Assembly (NCBI GenBank): GCA_002914845.1
Contig: JXTC01000450.1
Location: 20,158 to 84,157, forward strand
DNA: 64,000 nt
Source: Trema orientale
Lineage: Eukaryota > Streptophyta > Magnoliopsida > Rosales > Cannabaceae
Reading direction: 5' to 3'
This document shows positions 23,451 through 35,750 of the stretch, piece after piece. Position 1 is the stretch's first letter, and each line of letters begins with the position of its first letter. The notes beneath the pieces were generated by a model that was not told the origin of the DNA, did no database searches, and saw only the letters and a list, made by a program, of their open reading frames with translations. The position numbers and the translations under genes were made by a program.

Positions 23451-24059
23451 TCACCTATACCATCTCTGACCCCTAGACACGCTTAGAATGAAGCTCACCC
23501 CCTGTGCCAGTTGTTTGAAAATCTCCCCTTATATGGATGTATTCTTGCAATAATTTAGGAATATTTTTGTCCTGGCCTCACTTTTTCTTCTTCCCCTTCA
23601 ACAATTTCATTAACCTTCAAAAATCTTTTATTAATGGATAAATAATTTTCTTTCACAAACTCATTTTAAACAAGTCATATCATTTGTACATGCACTTCTA
23701 TTTAGGTCTACATACCTTGTTCCATTTCTGCAAGTACAAATATATACTATGCTCATACTTGAGTATAAAGACGTGCTTGTAATGAGTACAAATGAATGGA
23801 TATGTGTCACATGCTTCATAGCAAGATGTTGCCCTTATTCTAGCACTAAAATGCTGGTATGGATTTTCATCCTTAAACTTACGTGCATTATATACTTTCA
23901 ATTGGTCCCTTTCGAAGTATTCCAAAACCCAAATATACTATAGGTGTTCGTCTATATAACATTAAATGGGGCACCAGTGGGATACCTACCAAAATCTCAT
24001 CCCAAAATAATATTAGAATGACGGAAATAATAATAGAATATCGTACTCTATAGAAGTAG
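23451..24059. other. Intergenic, no gene seen
   Basis: Overlapping short ORFs on both strands without recognisable motifs. No repeat boundaries identified. Confidence 0.4.
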
Positions 24060-24312
24060 CACGAGGAAAAGAGAATAAAAGAATATAGAAATGACAAGTT
24101 AGGTTTTAAAGAAATGTGACGGCTTACCTCTTATAGGTGTAAGATATATTATTTATAGTGGTCTTGTGGTCCCAATGTTACTAGGATTAGTAGCCACGTA
24201 TCCCCTTAAATAATAGAATATATCTCACACAATACTTATATAGACAAGGCTTGGCAGGAATCCATGTGTTGGTTTTTTAGGCACAAGACTCCTAGGGACT
24301 AGCCGGACAATA
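24060..24312 (-). mobile_element. LTR-like repeat family beta, copy 2 (left piece)
   Basis: Matches 19727-19930 (AAATGACAAG, GGCTTACCTCTTAT, AAGGCTTGGCAGG). Interrupted at GGACAATA by a solo LTR; the remainder resumes at about 25516. Confidence 0.55.
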
Positions 24313-25515
24313 TGTCTGATAAGTATCAAAATATACCTAAATAATAATTATTTTCTACGCTGCTTTGCTAGTTTTTATATTTATCAAAGGCTAATTTATG
24401 TTGTTTTTGTGTTCCTAAGGTGCATTAGAGGTAAAAGAGTAAAAAGAAGCTGAAATTGGGTTGAAACAGGCTAAAAATCAAAGTGTTGAGCTAAAAGGCT
24501 GTGAAAATCTAAAAACCGGCCTTAAATGTAGCATTTTTGCAAAAATCAAGATCTGTCAGAGAATGGGTGTCGCGGCGCCAAATTTCGAGCGCTGCAGCAC
24601 CAAGAACTAAGAAAAAAGATTTTTCTTTTTTAATCAACTTAAGGTGTTTTGATGACCTAGAACTCCTAATTTGTGCGGAACCTATACATAGGACCCACAA
24701 AATAACACTAAAAACCTAGAGATTCATTCTTGTATATATGCTAAATTATATCATAGATTAGGTTATGGGTGATTTCAAAGCCCTAGACATGATTATTCTT
24801 TAATTTTCTAGATTTTATGCAATTAGTTGTTTATTTAAAGTTGTTTATATTCTTATATACATCTTGATTTTATGAATGATATCTTGCTTATTTAGGTGTA
24901 TAACTAGATAATCTAGATTAAATTCTGTTACTAGAGTTTGGTATTGGCTTTTGTCGTATTGATATATAACTAGTAAAACTATAGTTGATATGCTCGTTTG
25001 AGGTATTTGATTATAGTAGAGAACATAACCTAGGTTAAGAATCTACATTTATGTGATAATTGCCTAAATCAACCTAAGATCTTTCTCAATTTAATGTTTT
25101 TGTTAATTAATTCTAGAGTATTTTCTTAGGTTAGTTTAGAAAGAAATTAAGTATGGTGTTTGGCTACTTAGCATATGATACAAGGAAGCATAAGATAATG
25201 TTGCATTTGTATGTAAACCTAGGTTGATAGCTTTGGAAAATAATTAATTATAGAATTTAGTAATTAATTAACATGACTGTTTAGTGGTGGTGAATGAAAC
25301 CTTAACTTATTTATTTTATGTTTTCGCATTTTATTTTCTTGTCTGTTTAATTATTGGTTTTATAATCTCCATTTACCTTAGGATTAATAGCATATTAGTT
25401 AAACCAATTTATCGTGGGATCAACCCTTGTTTGTCACTATACTAGGTAATTACTAGATTTTCCTAGGCCTTGCTAGATAGAAATAGGAAAGGAATAATTT
25501 GGTTATTTGATGACA
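24313..25515 (+). mobile_element. Solo LTR, Tat/Athila-like, older copy
   Basis: Contains TGATAAGTATC near its start and, near its end, ATCGTGGGATCAACCCTTG, parallel to GTGGGATCGACACTTTC in the solo LTR at 55220-56785. It interrupts repeat beta, whose uninterrupted form is seen at 19918-19950. Candidate flanking 5-mers CAATA and CACTA differ at one base. The GC-rich GGCGCCAAATTTCGAGCG near 24573 resembles motifs in the younger copy. The Tat/Athila assignment rests on LTR terminal style only. Confidence 0.55.
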
Positions 25516-25855
25516 CACTAATATCCTAGAGAATATTTCATATGATCGGATTGTATTAGTTGTTCTCTCTTGGTTGGATATTTTGTAATAGCTCACAGTG
25601 GTCAGGCTCGTTCTTGCTAATTTGCATGGTTGGATGTTATCTCGATAAGTTAATGAGTGATGAGTATGTTTGAATGGAAGAACCATACTTTCATCTGACA
25701 AAGTCATATTTTGTATTTTCGAGACTGTTAAGTCTGTCTCTATAGAGTCTCTTTGAAAATGGGATGGATAACTACGATGAGCATGTTATTTGTTGCATCT
25801 CTTTCTTTATCAGGAGTTGTCTTCTTATTGGGTCAGAAGAAATATCCCAACAGTA
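25516..25855 (-). mobile_element. LTR-like repeat family beta, copy 2 (right piece)
   Basis: Parallel to 19945-20270: TGTTCTCTCTTGG, AGCTCACAGTGGTC, GCATGGTTGGATGTTA and GGATAACTACGA. Ends AAATATCCCAACA, which on the minus strand is an LTR-like TGTTGGGATATTT start. Confidence 0.55.
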
Positions 25856-25859
25856 AACA

Positions 25860-28800
25860 TGTGCTTACCATTTTAATAATTACAAAATATGCCTTTCAAG
25901 ATTTTCTCAAAGGTACTTCTATTGCACTTTTTTTTTCTACTTCTCAACAGTCCCCCCTAATTCAATAAATAATTAATGAAAATAATAAACTTATTTGAAA
26001 TGACATAAATAGCCACCAATAATATTGAATAACTAGAATTTTTTTAGGTCATTATCAATTTTGACCATCTTTCAAAATATATAAGGAAAAAATAAACAAA
26101 GTGTAAATCACTTACAAAACTAGAACTTTTATTTAATAAAAAAAAATTAGAGTTTCCCTGAACTCGATCTTGGTAAAAAAAAATTTCAACTATGTCTTAA
26201 AAGGAAAATTGTAGGAGACGTAGCCAAGGATTATGATCGACCATGTTCGACTGTAGTTAAAAAAAACAGTCGGGATTAGTTGTTGAACGAGTTTGATTGC
26301 AGTCTAAATATTTTGACCCACTGTCGAATGGAGGGACGACCAATATTGGGATTGGTAGTGGTGGCCTTGTGTTGCATATGGCAGTAGTGGCAACGGTAGA
26401 AGTAGTTTGGGATTCGTTGGAGAAGAATGTATTTTAGAATTTGTTTGATAATAGGGTATCTAAGTAATTTTAAATATGTGATATAGTAATAAGAGTTAGT
26501 TTTGATATCATTTATAGATAAAGAACATTAATGGATAAGTCTATTCTTTTATCATGAGGGCATTAATAGTCTCCTTGGGTACAAGAACGTCATTTTTTCT
26601 CTCATTAAATGGATTCCTCTTTATTAGCATAGCTCCTCAAACAAATTTAACCATAAAATCAAGGGTATTTACAACCAATGGGCCTACTAGTTCCCTCATG
26701 GTGATAAAAAGTACTCATCCATTAATGTTATCAAAACTAATAATCGTTGTCATATCACATATTTAAAATTACTTATATACCCATTTTCCTAGCAAACTCC
26801 AAAATAATTTTCTTTTCCAATAAACCTCAAGTTACTTCTGCCACTACTACCTCCTATAGCACCCACCTAGCACGACCAATTGAGTCTGTTTTGAGTGTGG
26901 TCGAGATATGGGGAAGTTTTCGAATTCAGAATCTTACATTAAATCAAAGTCCTACTTTTATAAATGATTTATACTCTGCCTCGTTTTTCTTCACATGCTT
27001 TAAAAGAGGGTTCTTAGTACCCTTTTTTCGAAGTCATTTATAGGAAATGCACCTTTTTTTATAGTTTTCCAATTTCTTTCTTTTGTTCTTTTATTTTATT
27101 AATGCCACTTTTTAAGTTTTAAGTTTATTGTGCTTTTCGTAATTTAATATTATAGATATATATATTATATCTTCGCAACTCTATGGATAATTCGTATTAT
27201 TATTTTAAGTGCAATCAGTTACTCCGCTTCTCATTCTCTTTAAAATAATCTGTATTACTGCTATAAGCACGATAAGTTATTTTACTCTCCTTTTAAATAT
27301 TGTACGTACGCGTTTATTTAGTGATCCAAACCATTTTTCCTCATGACTGGTCACACCGCTTTAGTTATACATTGTGTGCATTTATTTAGTTATATATGTT
27401 GTTTTCCTTCGCAACTTGTTATATTGCTTTATTTAAATTCCAATATTTAAAATTAAATAATTTATTATTTTATTCTTTTTGATGATGTGGCTGGTTTTAC
27501 CATCTTGGAATTCTAACCCATCTAATTAACTCTAACTGGTATTATGGACGGTCATATTACCTTCTTCAATCATTAATTATTTATTTATATTATGCATTTT
27601 ATACCCTTTACTAACTCTAGTTGACATCATGGTCAATTTATTCGTCGAGATCAACTTTTAATATTATTTTATTCCTGTTTATTATAAATATATTATGTTA
27701 AGGGAGTCACTCTTGCAACCACTTATAACGTCACACATATTAAGGGAAGTGTTGTTTTTATAGCGACCACTTATCCTGTCTTGACATGTGGGAAGATTAT
27801 TGACCTTTACTTTTGTTCACACTAACGACTTAACCCACTTATTTTTTATTTTATCTAATTAATATAGGTCATTCTTTAATTAATCAAGAGTACAAGTTCC
27901 ATCTCGGAACAAAGTTTAATTTTAGGGTCCCTTTTGATTGCTCAATAGACTTACTAAACATATGTAATATTATAGCTAAGATATTCTATTTTGAGTGTTC
28001 TTTAATATGGTATAAGTTTCGTATGTTTTCAAATTTTTGTCTAATTGTTATGAAATTTTTGAATTGACTCATCGAAATTGTCTAGGCATATCCTTTAGAG
28101 AACTGAATGGGTAATGGTTTATTTTATGACTAAACCTCAATTAAATTTAAGTATTGGCCTTTCAAAAAAAGAAAAATTATTGGAATATATGTGTCTGACA
28201 TAGAATTAATTTAGCTCCAATTAATGGGAAGTTTTATTTTCTGATAAGAGTTAGTAGTTGCGCGACAAATTATGAACTTGCAAATTAAAAAAATTGAGGA
28301 GTTGTAAACATATAAGTAGAGTCTTTACATATAATACAAGGCTTAAATCTTGTGTGGATTATCTATATTTGCTTGAATAATATGTTCAATTGACATTGTT
28401 AGTGAAGATAGGGTATATTGTTTTTGATTATTGGTATTGCTCCTGACTAGTAGACTCTGTCTGAGATCTATGAGCTCTTTATATGCATTTGCATAGGTTT
28501 TCACATGATTTTTTTTCTTTTTTAAAAAAGAAATTATAGCAGAACCTTAGGCTGACACTATTGTCCCAAATTAGCGTCTTTGTTGGGATAACTATGGAGA
28601 GGCGCTTACTGGGACATATCATGCGCAAACCCAGTCTTCCAGTATTTCTTGTAGTGCATGTTGAGATTGACCTTGCAAAGAGTGGCATAATTCAGCAACC
28701 AAATATTGTGCCAAAATTATTTTTCCAGACGCAAATGTGCCAAAGGCACTATCATTGAGGATGGTAAATCGATCACACATTCTAGGAAAAAAAGAAGAAA

Positions 28801-28970
28801 GAAAAAAACAAGAAAAACAAAACAGATGAAGTTGCTTATATTTATATTTCAAGACCTCACTAAACGATAAAGCAATATGCAAATGAAACTAAAATACTAC
28901 ATACTAAAAGTACTAAAAAAACGAATAATTAATCAACTTAAACACCAAGTTTGATCAACTAGCTAGTGTA
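25860..28970. other. Intergenic, no gene seen
   Basis: AT-rich DNA downstream of the second CYP74 gene. Short ORFs (26554-27043, 28479-28882) lack motifs or codon bias. No repeats with clear termini were recognised. Confidence 0.45.
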
Positions 28971-28973
28971 TAG

Positions 28974-30422
28974 CTAGGCTTTCCTGGTCAACGACTTTAT
29001 AGTAGCCGATGAACCCAACAACAAGGTCCCAGCCTCAACCTCAAAAGTATCATAACGAAGGAAAAACTCCACCACAAAAACCCTCGACACAAACACCACG
29101 AAATCCTTGGCCGGACACTGCTTGTTATCCGCCGTCGGATCATCGGTCTCTCTCCCGTTTGACCACAAAACATACTTCAAAAGCTTCTCTCCTTCTCCAA
29201 CAAACCTAGCCGCCACAAACTCCTCAGCTCTCTCGAAAACCTTCGGATCTCTCGTCGCGAACGGCTGAAACCCGAAGATCATCTCCCCTTTCTTGACCTC
29301 AAACGACGCGTCGTGGCTCTTCACCACCATATCCTCCTTGGCGTGCCCGTACTGGAACGGCACCGGAGGCTCAATCCTTAAAACCTCGTACACCACTGAC
29401 TTGGTCAACGACATCTTCTCCAAAGCTCCAAAAGTGACCCCGCCTTCTTCTTCAACGACGGTTCTTACCTCGTCGCGGAGCCGGCGGTGTAAACTCTCTC
29501 CCGCTAGGCCGATCCACTTGATCAAAGCCGGGAACAAGACTTTCAGGCCCCCGTAGGAGTTGAAACCGGCGAGGAAGACCAAGTTGTGACAAGCTTCATC
29601 TCTTTCGATCCCGAACCGTTGACCGGCTTCGTCTAGTAAAGGACCGGCCGACGAGTAGAAAGCGTCGTAGAGTTTTTTGTAGTCTGAATTGACAAGAAAC
29701 GACGGCAAAGGGAAGGTGTGGATCAAAAGGACTTCGATGAAGCTGAGGAATTTTGGTAACTTGTTAAACGTTATGAGGGGGGCCACTTGAGGTAGCAGCC
29801 ATTTGTCGACGAGGGTGTTTGACTTTGACCCTAGGTTGGCCTCTTCCGGCATTTTATTGCAGAAGAGCTGGAAGAAGAAGTTAAACGACGCGTCGTCGCT
29901 AAGGGTGTTGAAGTTGGCTTCTTTTTTCTCGGACGATGACAGCTCGTTTTCGAGATTTGTGAAGAGATGGCTTAGGCTGTTGCTTAAGACAGGGATGAAC
30001 TCGTTGTGTTTGGAAGCGAGGATATAGAGAACGTAGCTTTTGATAGCTTTGTGTTTGGGCTCGGAGGGGTCGAGGAAGGAGCAGACTCGGTAGCCACCGG
30101 TGAAGCCGGTGGAGGGCATGAAAGTACCGTCGAAGACGTTCTTTTTCTCGACTTTCGACATGTCGAAGAGGACCGGGAAGCTGGCGGCGTCGAGGAGGAC
30201 GACGACGTTAGGGTTCGAAGCAATGAAGGGACCAGGAGGCATGTTGGTTCGGAAGACCGTGGATTTGTATTTGTTCATTCGAAAGCGAAAGAACTCATCC
30301 CGGCCTTGGTTGTAGAAGTAGTCGTAGCGATCTTTGATGGCTCCAAAGAATGGTAAGCCGTAACCGCCCGGAATCGGTTTCAGCGGGAGTGATTCCGAGG
30401 GCTGAGACTCATGATGAGACAT
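28974..30422 (-). CDS. CYP74 cytochrome P450 (CYP74C-like), second copy
   Basis: Intronless 482-aa CYP74 protein acting on lipoxygenase-derived fatty-acid hydroperoxides. Landmarks are LPLKPIPGGYGLPFFG (12-27), MPPGPF (61-66), F97 in VFDGTFMPS, the I-helix block AGFNSYGG (285-292) with Asn288, the ExxR pair E346/R349, and the heme loop NKQCPAKD with Cys436. The start is the first Met and lies 11 residues before the conserved LPLKPIPG, leaving no room for a long plastid transit peptide. It is roughly two-thirds identical by eye to the protein at 3424-4917, with the same orientation and no introns, so the two look like ancient local duplicates. FNSYGG keeps the Phe and Ser that mutagenesis of tomato CYP74C3 linked to allene oxide synthase activity. 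That makes AOS activity plausible, but HPL/hemiacetal synthase activity cannot be excluded. Confidence 0.94.
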   Translation of the reverse strand: MSHHESQPSESLPLKPIPGGYGLPFFGAIKDRYDYFYNQGRDEFFRFRMNKYKSTVFRTNMPPGPFIASNPNVVVLLDAASFPVLFDMSKVEKKNVFDGTFMPSTGFTGGYRVCSFLDPSEPKHKAIKSYVLYILASKHNEFIPVLSNSLSHLFTNLENELSSSEKKEANFNTLSDDASFNFFFQLFCNKMPEEANLGSKSNTLVDKWLLPQVAPLITFNKLPKFLSFIEVLLIHTFPLPSFLVNSDYKKLYDAFYSSAGPLLDEAGQRFGIERDEACHNLVFLAGFNSYGGLKVLFPALIKWIGLAGESLHRRLRDEVRTVVEEEGGVTFGALEKMSLTKSVVYEVLRIEPPVPFQYGHAKEDMVVKSHDASFEVKKGEMIFGFQPFATRDPKVFERAEEFVAARFVGEGEKLLKYVLWSNGRETDDPTADNKQCPAKDFVVFVSRVFVVEFFLRYDTFEVEAGTLLLGSSATIKSLTRKA

Positions 30423-30568
30423 TTCTGGCCGTTTGGGGTTTTGGTTGTTTCTGTTTATGAAAATGAAGTAGAAGCAATAATGATGATATGCAGGATTAGT
30501 TTTGTAATTTGCCTAAAATGGAAAAGAGAGAATAATATTATTGGTGTATTCATGTAAGAATGCCATCA

Positions 30569-30577
30569 CTATTTATG
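30569..30577 (-). promoter_or_regulatory. TATA-like box of the second CYP74 gene
   Basis: CATAAATAG on the minus strand about 150 nt upstream of the ATG. It is one base off the TATAAATAG found in front of the first copy, so it may be the homologous promoter element. Confidence 0.35.
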
Positions 30578-31014
30578 GTTTCTAAAGTCGATCGAAGAGG
30601 ATAACGTTTTAGAATTCGAAAGCTATTTGGTTTGTGAGTTTGACTGCCTAATTTTTCTTGTCCAAACATGTACGAGGACTATTGATTGGCTCCATCTTCT
30701 TTACTGTTTCCGCCGGACATTCGTTGTCGTACACGTAAACTCTTTGCCATAGAGTTTATTAATTACATTTTACTAATACTATAATGCAACTAACCTATAT
30801 GATTATCAAGCTGCTCTAACCACCAAATATATATACAATATATATATATATATGTGTGCAACAATATGTATATACACTGAATATTAAGGACACCAACTTA
30901 TATATGTACTAAATTAAAAATTAATACTGCAAATTGATGCGGTATGATCGAACCACCACATTAAAAATTATGCTACTTATTTGAGTCTTTGGGATACATA
31001 TACATGTATATTTA

Positions 31015-31250
31015 GGGCATCAATCTAGTAGGTATTTTTTTTTACTTATCCATAGTATTGTTTTGTCTAATAAAAATTTATTACGTACGTCTTTTCATGA
31101 TAAAATGTGGAAAAAAAAAATTATTAAATAATGAATATTTATTTTTTCAACTACTCAAATTATGGTAGCCGTTGATTATTGATCGATCTAACGGCTAAAA
31201 CAAATACTTATAGATAGGTTAAAAAAAAAAAAACCTACTAGATTGGAACC
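31015..31250. mobile_element. MITE, CCAATCTAGTAGGT family, copy 1
   Basis: Left end GGGCATCAATCTAGTAGGTA followed by a T run; right end, inverted, GGTTCCAATCTAGTAGGTTT. No coding capacity. The same termini occur at 60550-60763. Confidence 0.75.
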
Positions 31251-31785
31251 ATATATATATATTTTGCTAAGAACCTGTTATTTAAAATTAGAAAAATGTT
31301 AAATATTTTGACGAGTTATCTTGACAAAATTACTTGAATAATATGACAACTTAGGTGGCATAAAATGAGTAGTTCATATACTAAATATTGGCAAATAATA
31401 TAATATTACATCATTCAAATTATATTTTCACGATAATTTGTCAAAATATGTATCTCTACACTTAAAATTATGTCATTTTAGTTTGCCACATTAATTGGTG
31501 CCCAATTCTAGAATATTTATTTTCTTCTTGAATACAACTTAGATTCGTTTTATTATAAATGATCAGCTAGTGATTACAAGATAGGAAATGAAAAAATAGA
31601 TAGTCCAATCATTTTCTTCTGAATAAGATGAATTAAATTGTGCAATAGAGGAAGTCTAGGAGTGTTTCCTATTTTAAGATAATTATGATTTAAGATCATA
31701 TTATATTAGTTTGCCGCATCATGATAATATTTGTCACACTAACTCTCTAACATTACTAATATATTGTTTAGAAATATATATATAT

Positions 31786-32716
31786 AGGATCATATTTCAA
31801 TGGAGTTTTTTGTTTTTGCTCCATGATGGATACTTTGACCAAGTTAAAAATAACTTGCAATAGTAAGTCATTTTTACCTACAACCATTCCTATTCCAATT
31901 TTTTAGAGAATCCTCTTTCTATTGAGTTATGAATAAGATTTGGAAATGATTTTTTAAGGAAAATAATTTAGAATAGTTTTTTAAGGAATTGTTTTTAATC
32001 AAAATTATTAGTATTTAATATTTTGATATATATGGTTTTTTTTTTTTCAAAGTGTTTTGATAATATTTTAGATACACACTTTGGTCTTTTTTTATTTTTT
32101 TAAGTTTTTTTAGGGATATGCATGTTTTCATTTTTTCACGTAATAAATGTTAGTTAGTTTTTTTTTTTTTTTTTTTGGACCAAATACACGTTAACCATCG
32201 TGATAAAAAAAAAATCACGTTAGTTGATTAAAAAAAGTTGAAAAATATGCAAAAATAATATTTTAATCAATAATAATCAAATCATTAATAAAAAAATAGT
32301 TGATTGTTTAATTAAAAAGTAATTTTTTATAAAACACGTGAAATGAAAAAAAAAAAAGAGAGAGAGAGAGAAAGAAGGTGAGTGATGATTATTAACACAT
32401 TTGATAGTCAATAAAAAAATGTAAAAATAATATTTTAATCAACAATTATCAAATCATTATCAAATGTGGAATGGGAATGAAAACAAAAAAAAATGGAAAG
32501 ATGATTGAAAAAAAAAAAACTGTCAAACTCATAGGTCATAAACAGGTTGCCAATATTTTTAATCATAACTTACTTTCTATATATATATATATTAATTAGA
32601 TTTTTTTTTTATAAAACTACTAATATTATTATAACCATTAGATTAAAATCCAATTGTCCAAATTAGAGTACCCATCTATGGAGTAAAAATAAGAAACTCC
32701 ATTGAAACGTCACCCT
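31786..32716. mobile_element. Roughly 930-bp MITE with CAATGGAGTTT termini
   Basis: Left terminus AGGATCATATTTCAATGGAG; right terminus, inverted, AGGGTGACGTTTCAATGGAG. Similarity continues through GTTT(T/C)TT and CTCCAT. It is flanked on both sides by TATATA tracts, so a target duplication cannot be delimited. Interior is poly-A/T rich and noncoding. Confidence 0.65.
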
Positions 32717-32754
32717 ATATATATATATATATATATATCGGCCTTGATTTAGCG

Positions 32755-32908
32755 GGGCAAGGATGTAGTCCCGCTCACGGGACCAGTCCCGTTCATGTTT
32801 TGACCAACACAGGTCATGTTCTGGCCAATACAGATTGGTTAAAATATGACATGTGTTGGCCAAAACATGAACAGAATTAGTCCATTCAAGGGGACTACAT
32901 CCATGATC
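32755..32908. mobile_element. 154-bp hairpin MITE with 9-bp target duplication
   Basis: A nearly complete inverted repeat. Arms carry GGATGTAGTCCC, GTTCATGTTTTG and CCAACACA on the left and their complements on the right, with a loop of a few bases near 32833. GATTTAGCG flanks it on both sides (32746-32754 and 32909-32917), a 9-bp duplication typical of Mutator-like elements. Its transcript would fold into a long, imperfect hairpin. Confidence 0.8.
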
Positions 32909-33374
32909 GATTTAGCGATTACACATTGTAAGAAGCTGGCGGCTTAGGAAATGGAATTATTAACAAAAAACGAAAATTCCAGCTGCTATACGTAATAACG
33001 TGTGTGCGTGTGCCTCTATATATTGTCAACGTTCTTCCACTATCTATGATTTAGCTTATAAGTAATGAATTTCAACGTGTCAATATATAAAATGAGGGTG
33101 GTATTAGTTTTAGTGATTATCTTTAATTACTTTTGTTCTCATTTCAACTTAGTGCAGGTGATACTTGTTGATATTTCTACAACCGCTCCATCAGAGATAA
33201 AAGAGAGAAACTTCTAGAATAAGTGCTTTTTTTTATCACTAGTGTTATCCTTTCAAAAGTTTTCTGCAACTTTCCCTAAAAAGCGGGGGTGGGGGGTGTT
33301 CTGCAGCTTGAGCCAAAAATTTTATGAAAGTTAAAAATTATTAATAAATATGTCTATAATAAAAAGGGCCTTTT

Positions 33375-34470
33375 CACTACTACAAAAAATATTTTCCACG
33401 TCACTTATAGGGTGACGTGGTAGAGAAACTACGTCGCTCCATAAGCGACGTAGAAACGGGTGACGAACGTAGTAGCCCCACTCATACCGCGTCACTTTAA
33501 AAGTGATGTAGTATGCTGGTTTACCACATTGTTTGTATAGAAAGTGACATGGTATACTGGCTTACCATGTTGTTTTTGAGGAGATACCATGTCACTCCTC
33601 CAGAAAGCGATGTGGTAAGTGTCGTCTTCCTCCCTGCGTGCTCGACTGGTACCGGTTACAGTGTTCTAAAAAATCTTAAGCATCCCACAGGTCCCCTTGT
33701 AGATCAAACTAATGATATAGCATGCTCAGCCGGTATAAGTTATAATGTTCAAACAAATCTTAAGCACCCTATGGGTCTCCTCGTAGATCAGACTAATGAT
33801 ACGCGCGCTTTACACTACTTTTACGAGCCAAACGTCAAATCACCGACTTCGTAATCCATTGTCCAAACCCTTACAATGTCGCTTCACTCCTCCCTTGCCT
33901 CCCTTTATGTACCCCAGTATTGTTGATGATTGTCGAAAACTTCAAGAATCTGCACATAAAGGATCAAAAAAGACTTCCATAAATTTTCAAAGACCTAAAA
34001 ATGGAAGAAACTGAAATAAAAGAGCGAGGTACCTGAAATTTGAAATGTGCAGAGTTTGAATGAGAAAGTATCGAAAATTTTGGGTTTATTCTAATTAGGG
34101 TAGGGGGACGATTTAGTAGAGTTGATGATTTTAAATGGATGGTCATGATGGAATATTTTTTGTAGATGCAGATCCATGAAGTGGCTAGTACAAGCCTCTT
34201 ACCATGTCACTTTTACAAAAAACGACGTGGTATTAAATAAAATAATATACCATGTTATTTTCTGCATAAGCGACGTGGTATGTAGAGCTGTTTTAGGGTG
34301 GGTACCACGTTGCTTCTACTAAAAATAATATACCACGTCGCTTGCCCTAAAAGCAATGTAGTATCTAATGCCATCACGTCGCTTCTGTATGACGTGACAT
34401 GCTCTTAATGCCACATTCTTTTTTAGTACAAACAACGTAGTATAAATGATGTAGAATGTCACTTTTTTAA
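33375..34470. mobile_element. Non-autonomous CACTA (En/Spm-type) element
   Basis: Starts CACTACTACAAAAAATATTT, the standard plant CACTA terminus. Both ends are filled with subterminal repeats of the form ACGTCGCTT and AAGCGACGTGG in both orientations. The right terminus near 34415-34470 is degraded, so the end is approximate. No transposase ORF. Confidence 0.8.
33641..33808 (+). repeat. 84-bp tandem duplication inside the CACTA element
   Basis: Two 84-bp units (33641-33724, 33725-33808) share AAATCTTAAGCA, TAGATCA and ACTAATGATA. The stretch lacks the subterminal motif and could be captured host DNA. No protein is recognisable. Confidence 0.75.
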
Positions 34471-34499
34471 AAGTATTTATGAAAAATCAAACCCAAAGT

Positions 34500-34900
34500 C
34501 TGAAAAATCAAAAAATCTCGGATAGGTCAAACTTTTCGAAAAATCTCAGCTTTGTTTAGAAATATATCATTTTTAAAAAATATATTTAAAAGAATAATAC
34601 TTTACAAAAATAGTTAGAAAAATGCTATTTTTTCTTTTATTTTCAAAGGTACTCAAGATAATCAATCGGGTTATTTGGGTAACTAATCGAGTTGCTTGAA
34701 ATAACTAGACTTGTTATTTCAAGTAACTTGTTCGGTTACCTCAAGTACCTCCAATTTGTAAAGAGTGGTATTTTCTAAATATTTTTAAAAGTGGTATTTT
34801 CAAAATAAATCTAGAATTTTTCAAAACATTTTTAAATCCTCAATTTTTTTTTTTTTTTTTGGGAAAATTTTACCATATAAAAATAAATTTTCCCTAATGA
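34500..34900 (+). repeat. GGTTAC-rich repeat, isolated copy
   Basis: Shares GGTACTCAAGATAATCAATC-like and GGTTACCTCAAGTA segments, in the same order, with units inside the element at 35751-37770. Confidence 0.65.
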
Positions 34901-35750
34901 AAACACAATAGAAGAACAAGTAATTCTATGAGCCCTTTTATTATAGACATACATATCAACAAATTTTATTTCTTATGAAAGGTGGCAATTTGAACACGAC
35001 ACAATAATATGAATAACAGGACTCAAAACTCGCAAGTTTAATTGATAGGTTTGACATGAAATTTACTCAAATTACAAGATTAATTAAATTTTTTTATCAA
35101 AATATGTCATAAAATATTAAATATTCAAAATTTTAAAAACTATTTTTTCAAAGAATTCTTATAAATAAATTGAAAAACAATAAATCAATGAGCTAATTTA
35201 TCTTAACACAAAGTAAATTGACAATTATAGTTATTTAGAAATATTGTAACATATCAATTTAAATAACGTTTTCATTAAAAAAAGTAACATATGGGTGACA
35301 CAAAACCTATACGTAGTAATTGGGTCGACATGAAGTGATACGAATTGCCACTTGTAACTGTAGCATCTTCATTCCAATCTACAAGATGTTAGAGTAGCAA
35401 AATGGTTAAAAAATTAGCAATAATGAAGGATTCTTGGAATTTTGAGTATTCCTTCAAATCTCTTTGGACACCAATTAAAAGGTAGTAATTTTCATATCTA
35501 TTTTTTTGGGAGAAAAAAGAAATAGATGAGAAGCAAGAAAATGTGGAGGCAAAACACATGATACAATTGAGAAATAATTATACCAAATAAAAAAATCTAA
35601 AATTTATTGTTGTTTCGATCATCAGTACAAATAAATAAATAAATAAAACCTGAATACGCTTTTGTTGTTTCGATCAACAGTACAATAAAAATAAAAGATG
35701 TACAAAGAATAGACGCATATTTTTGAAATATAAAGAATGTAGAAAGAAAA

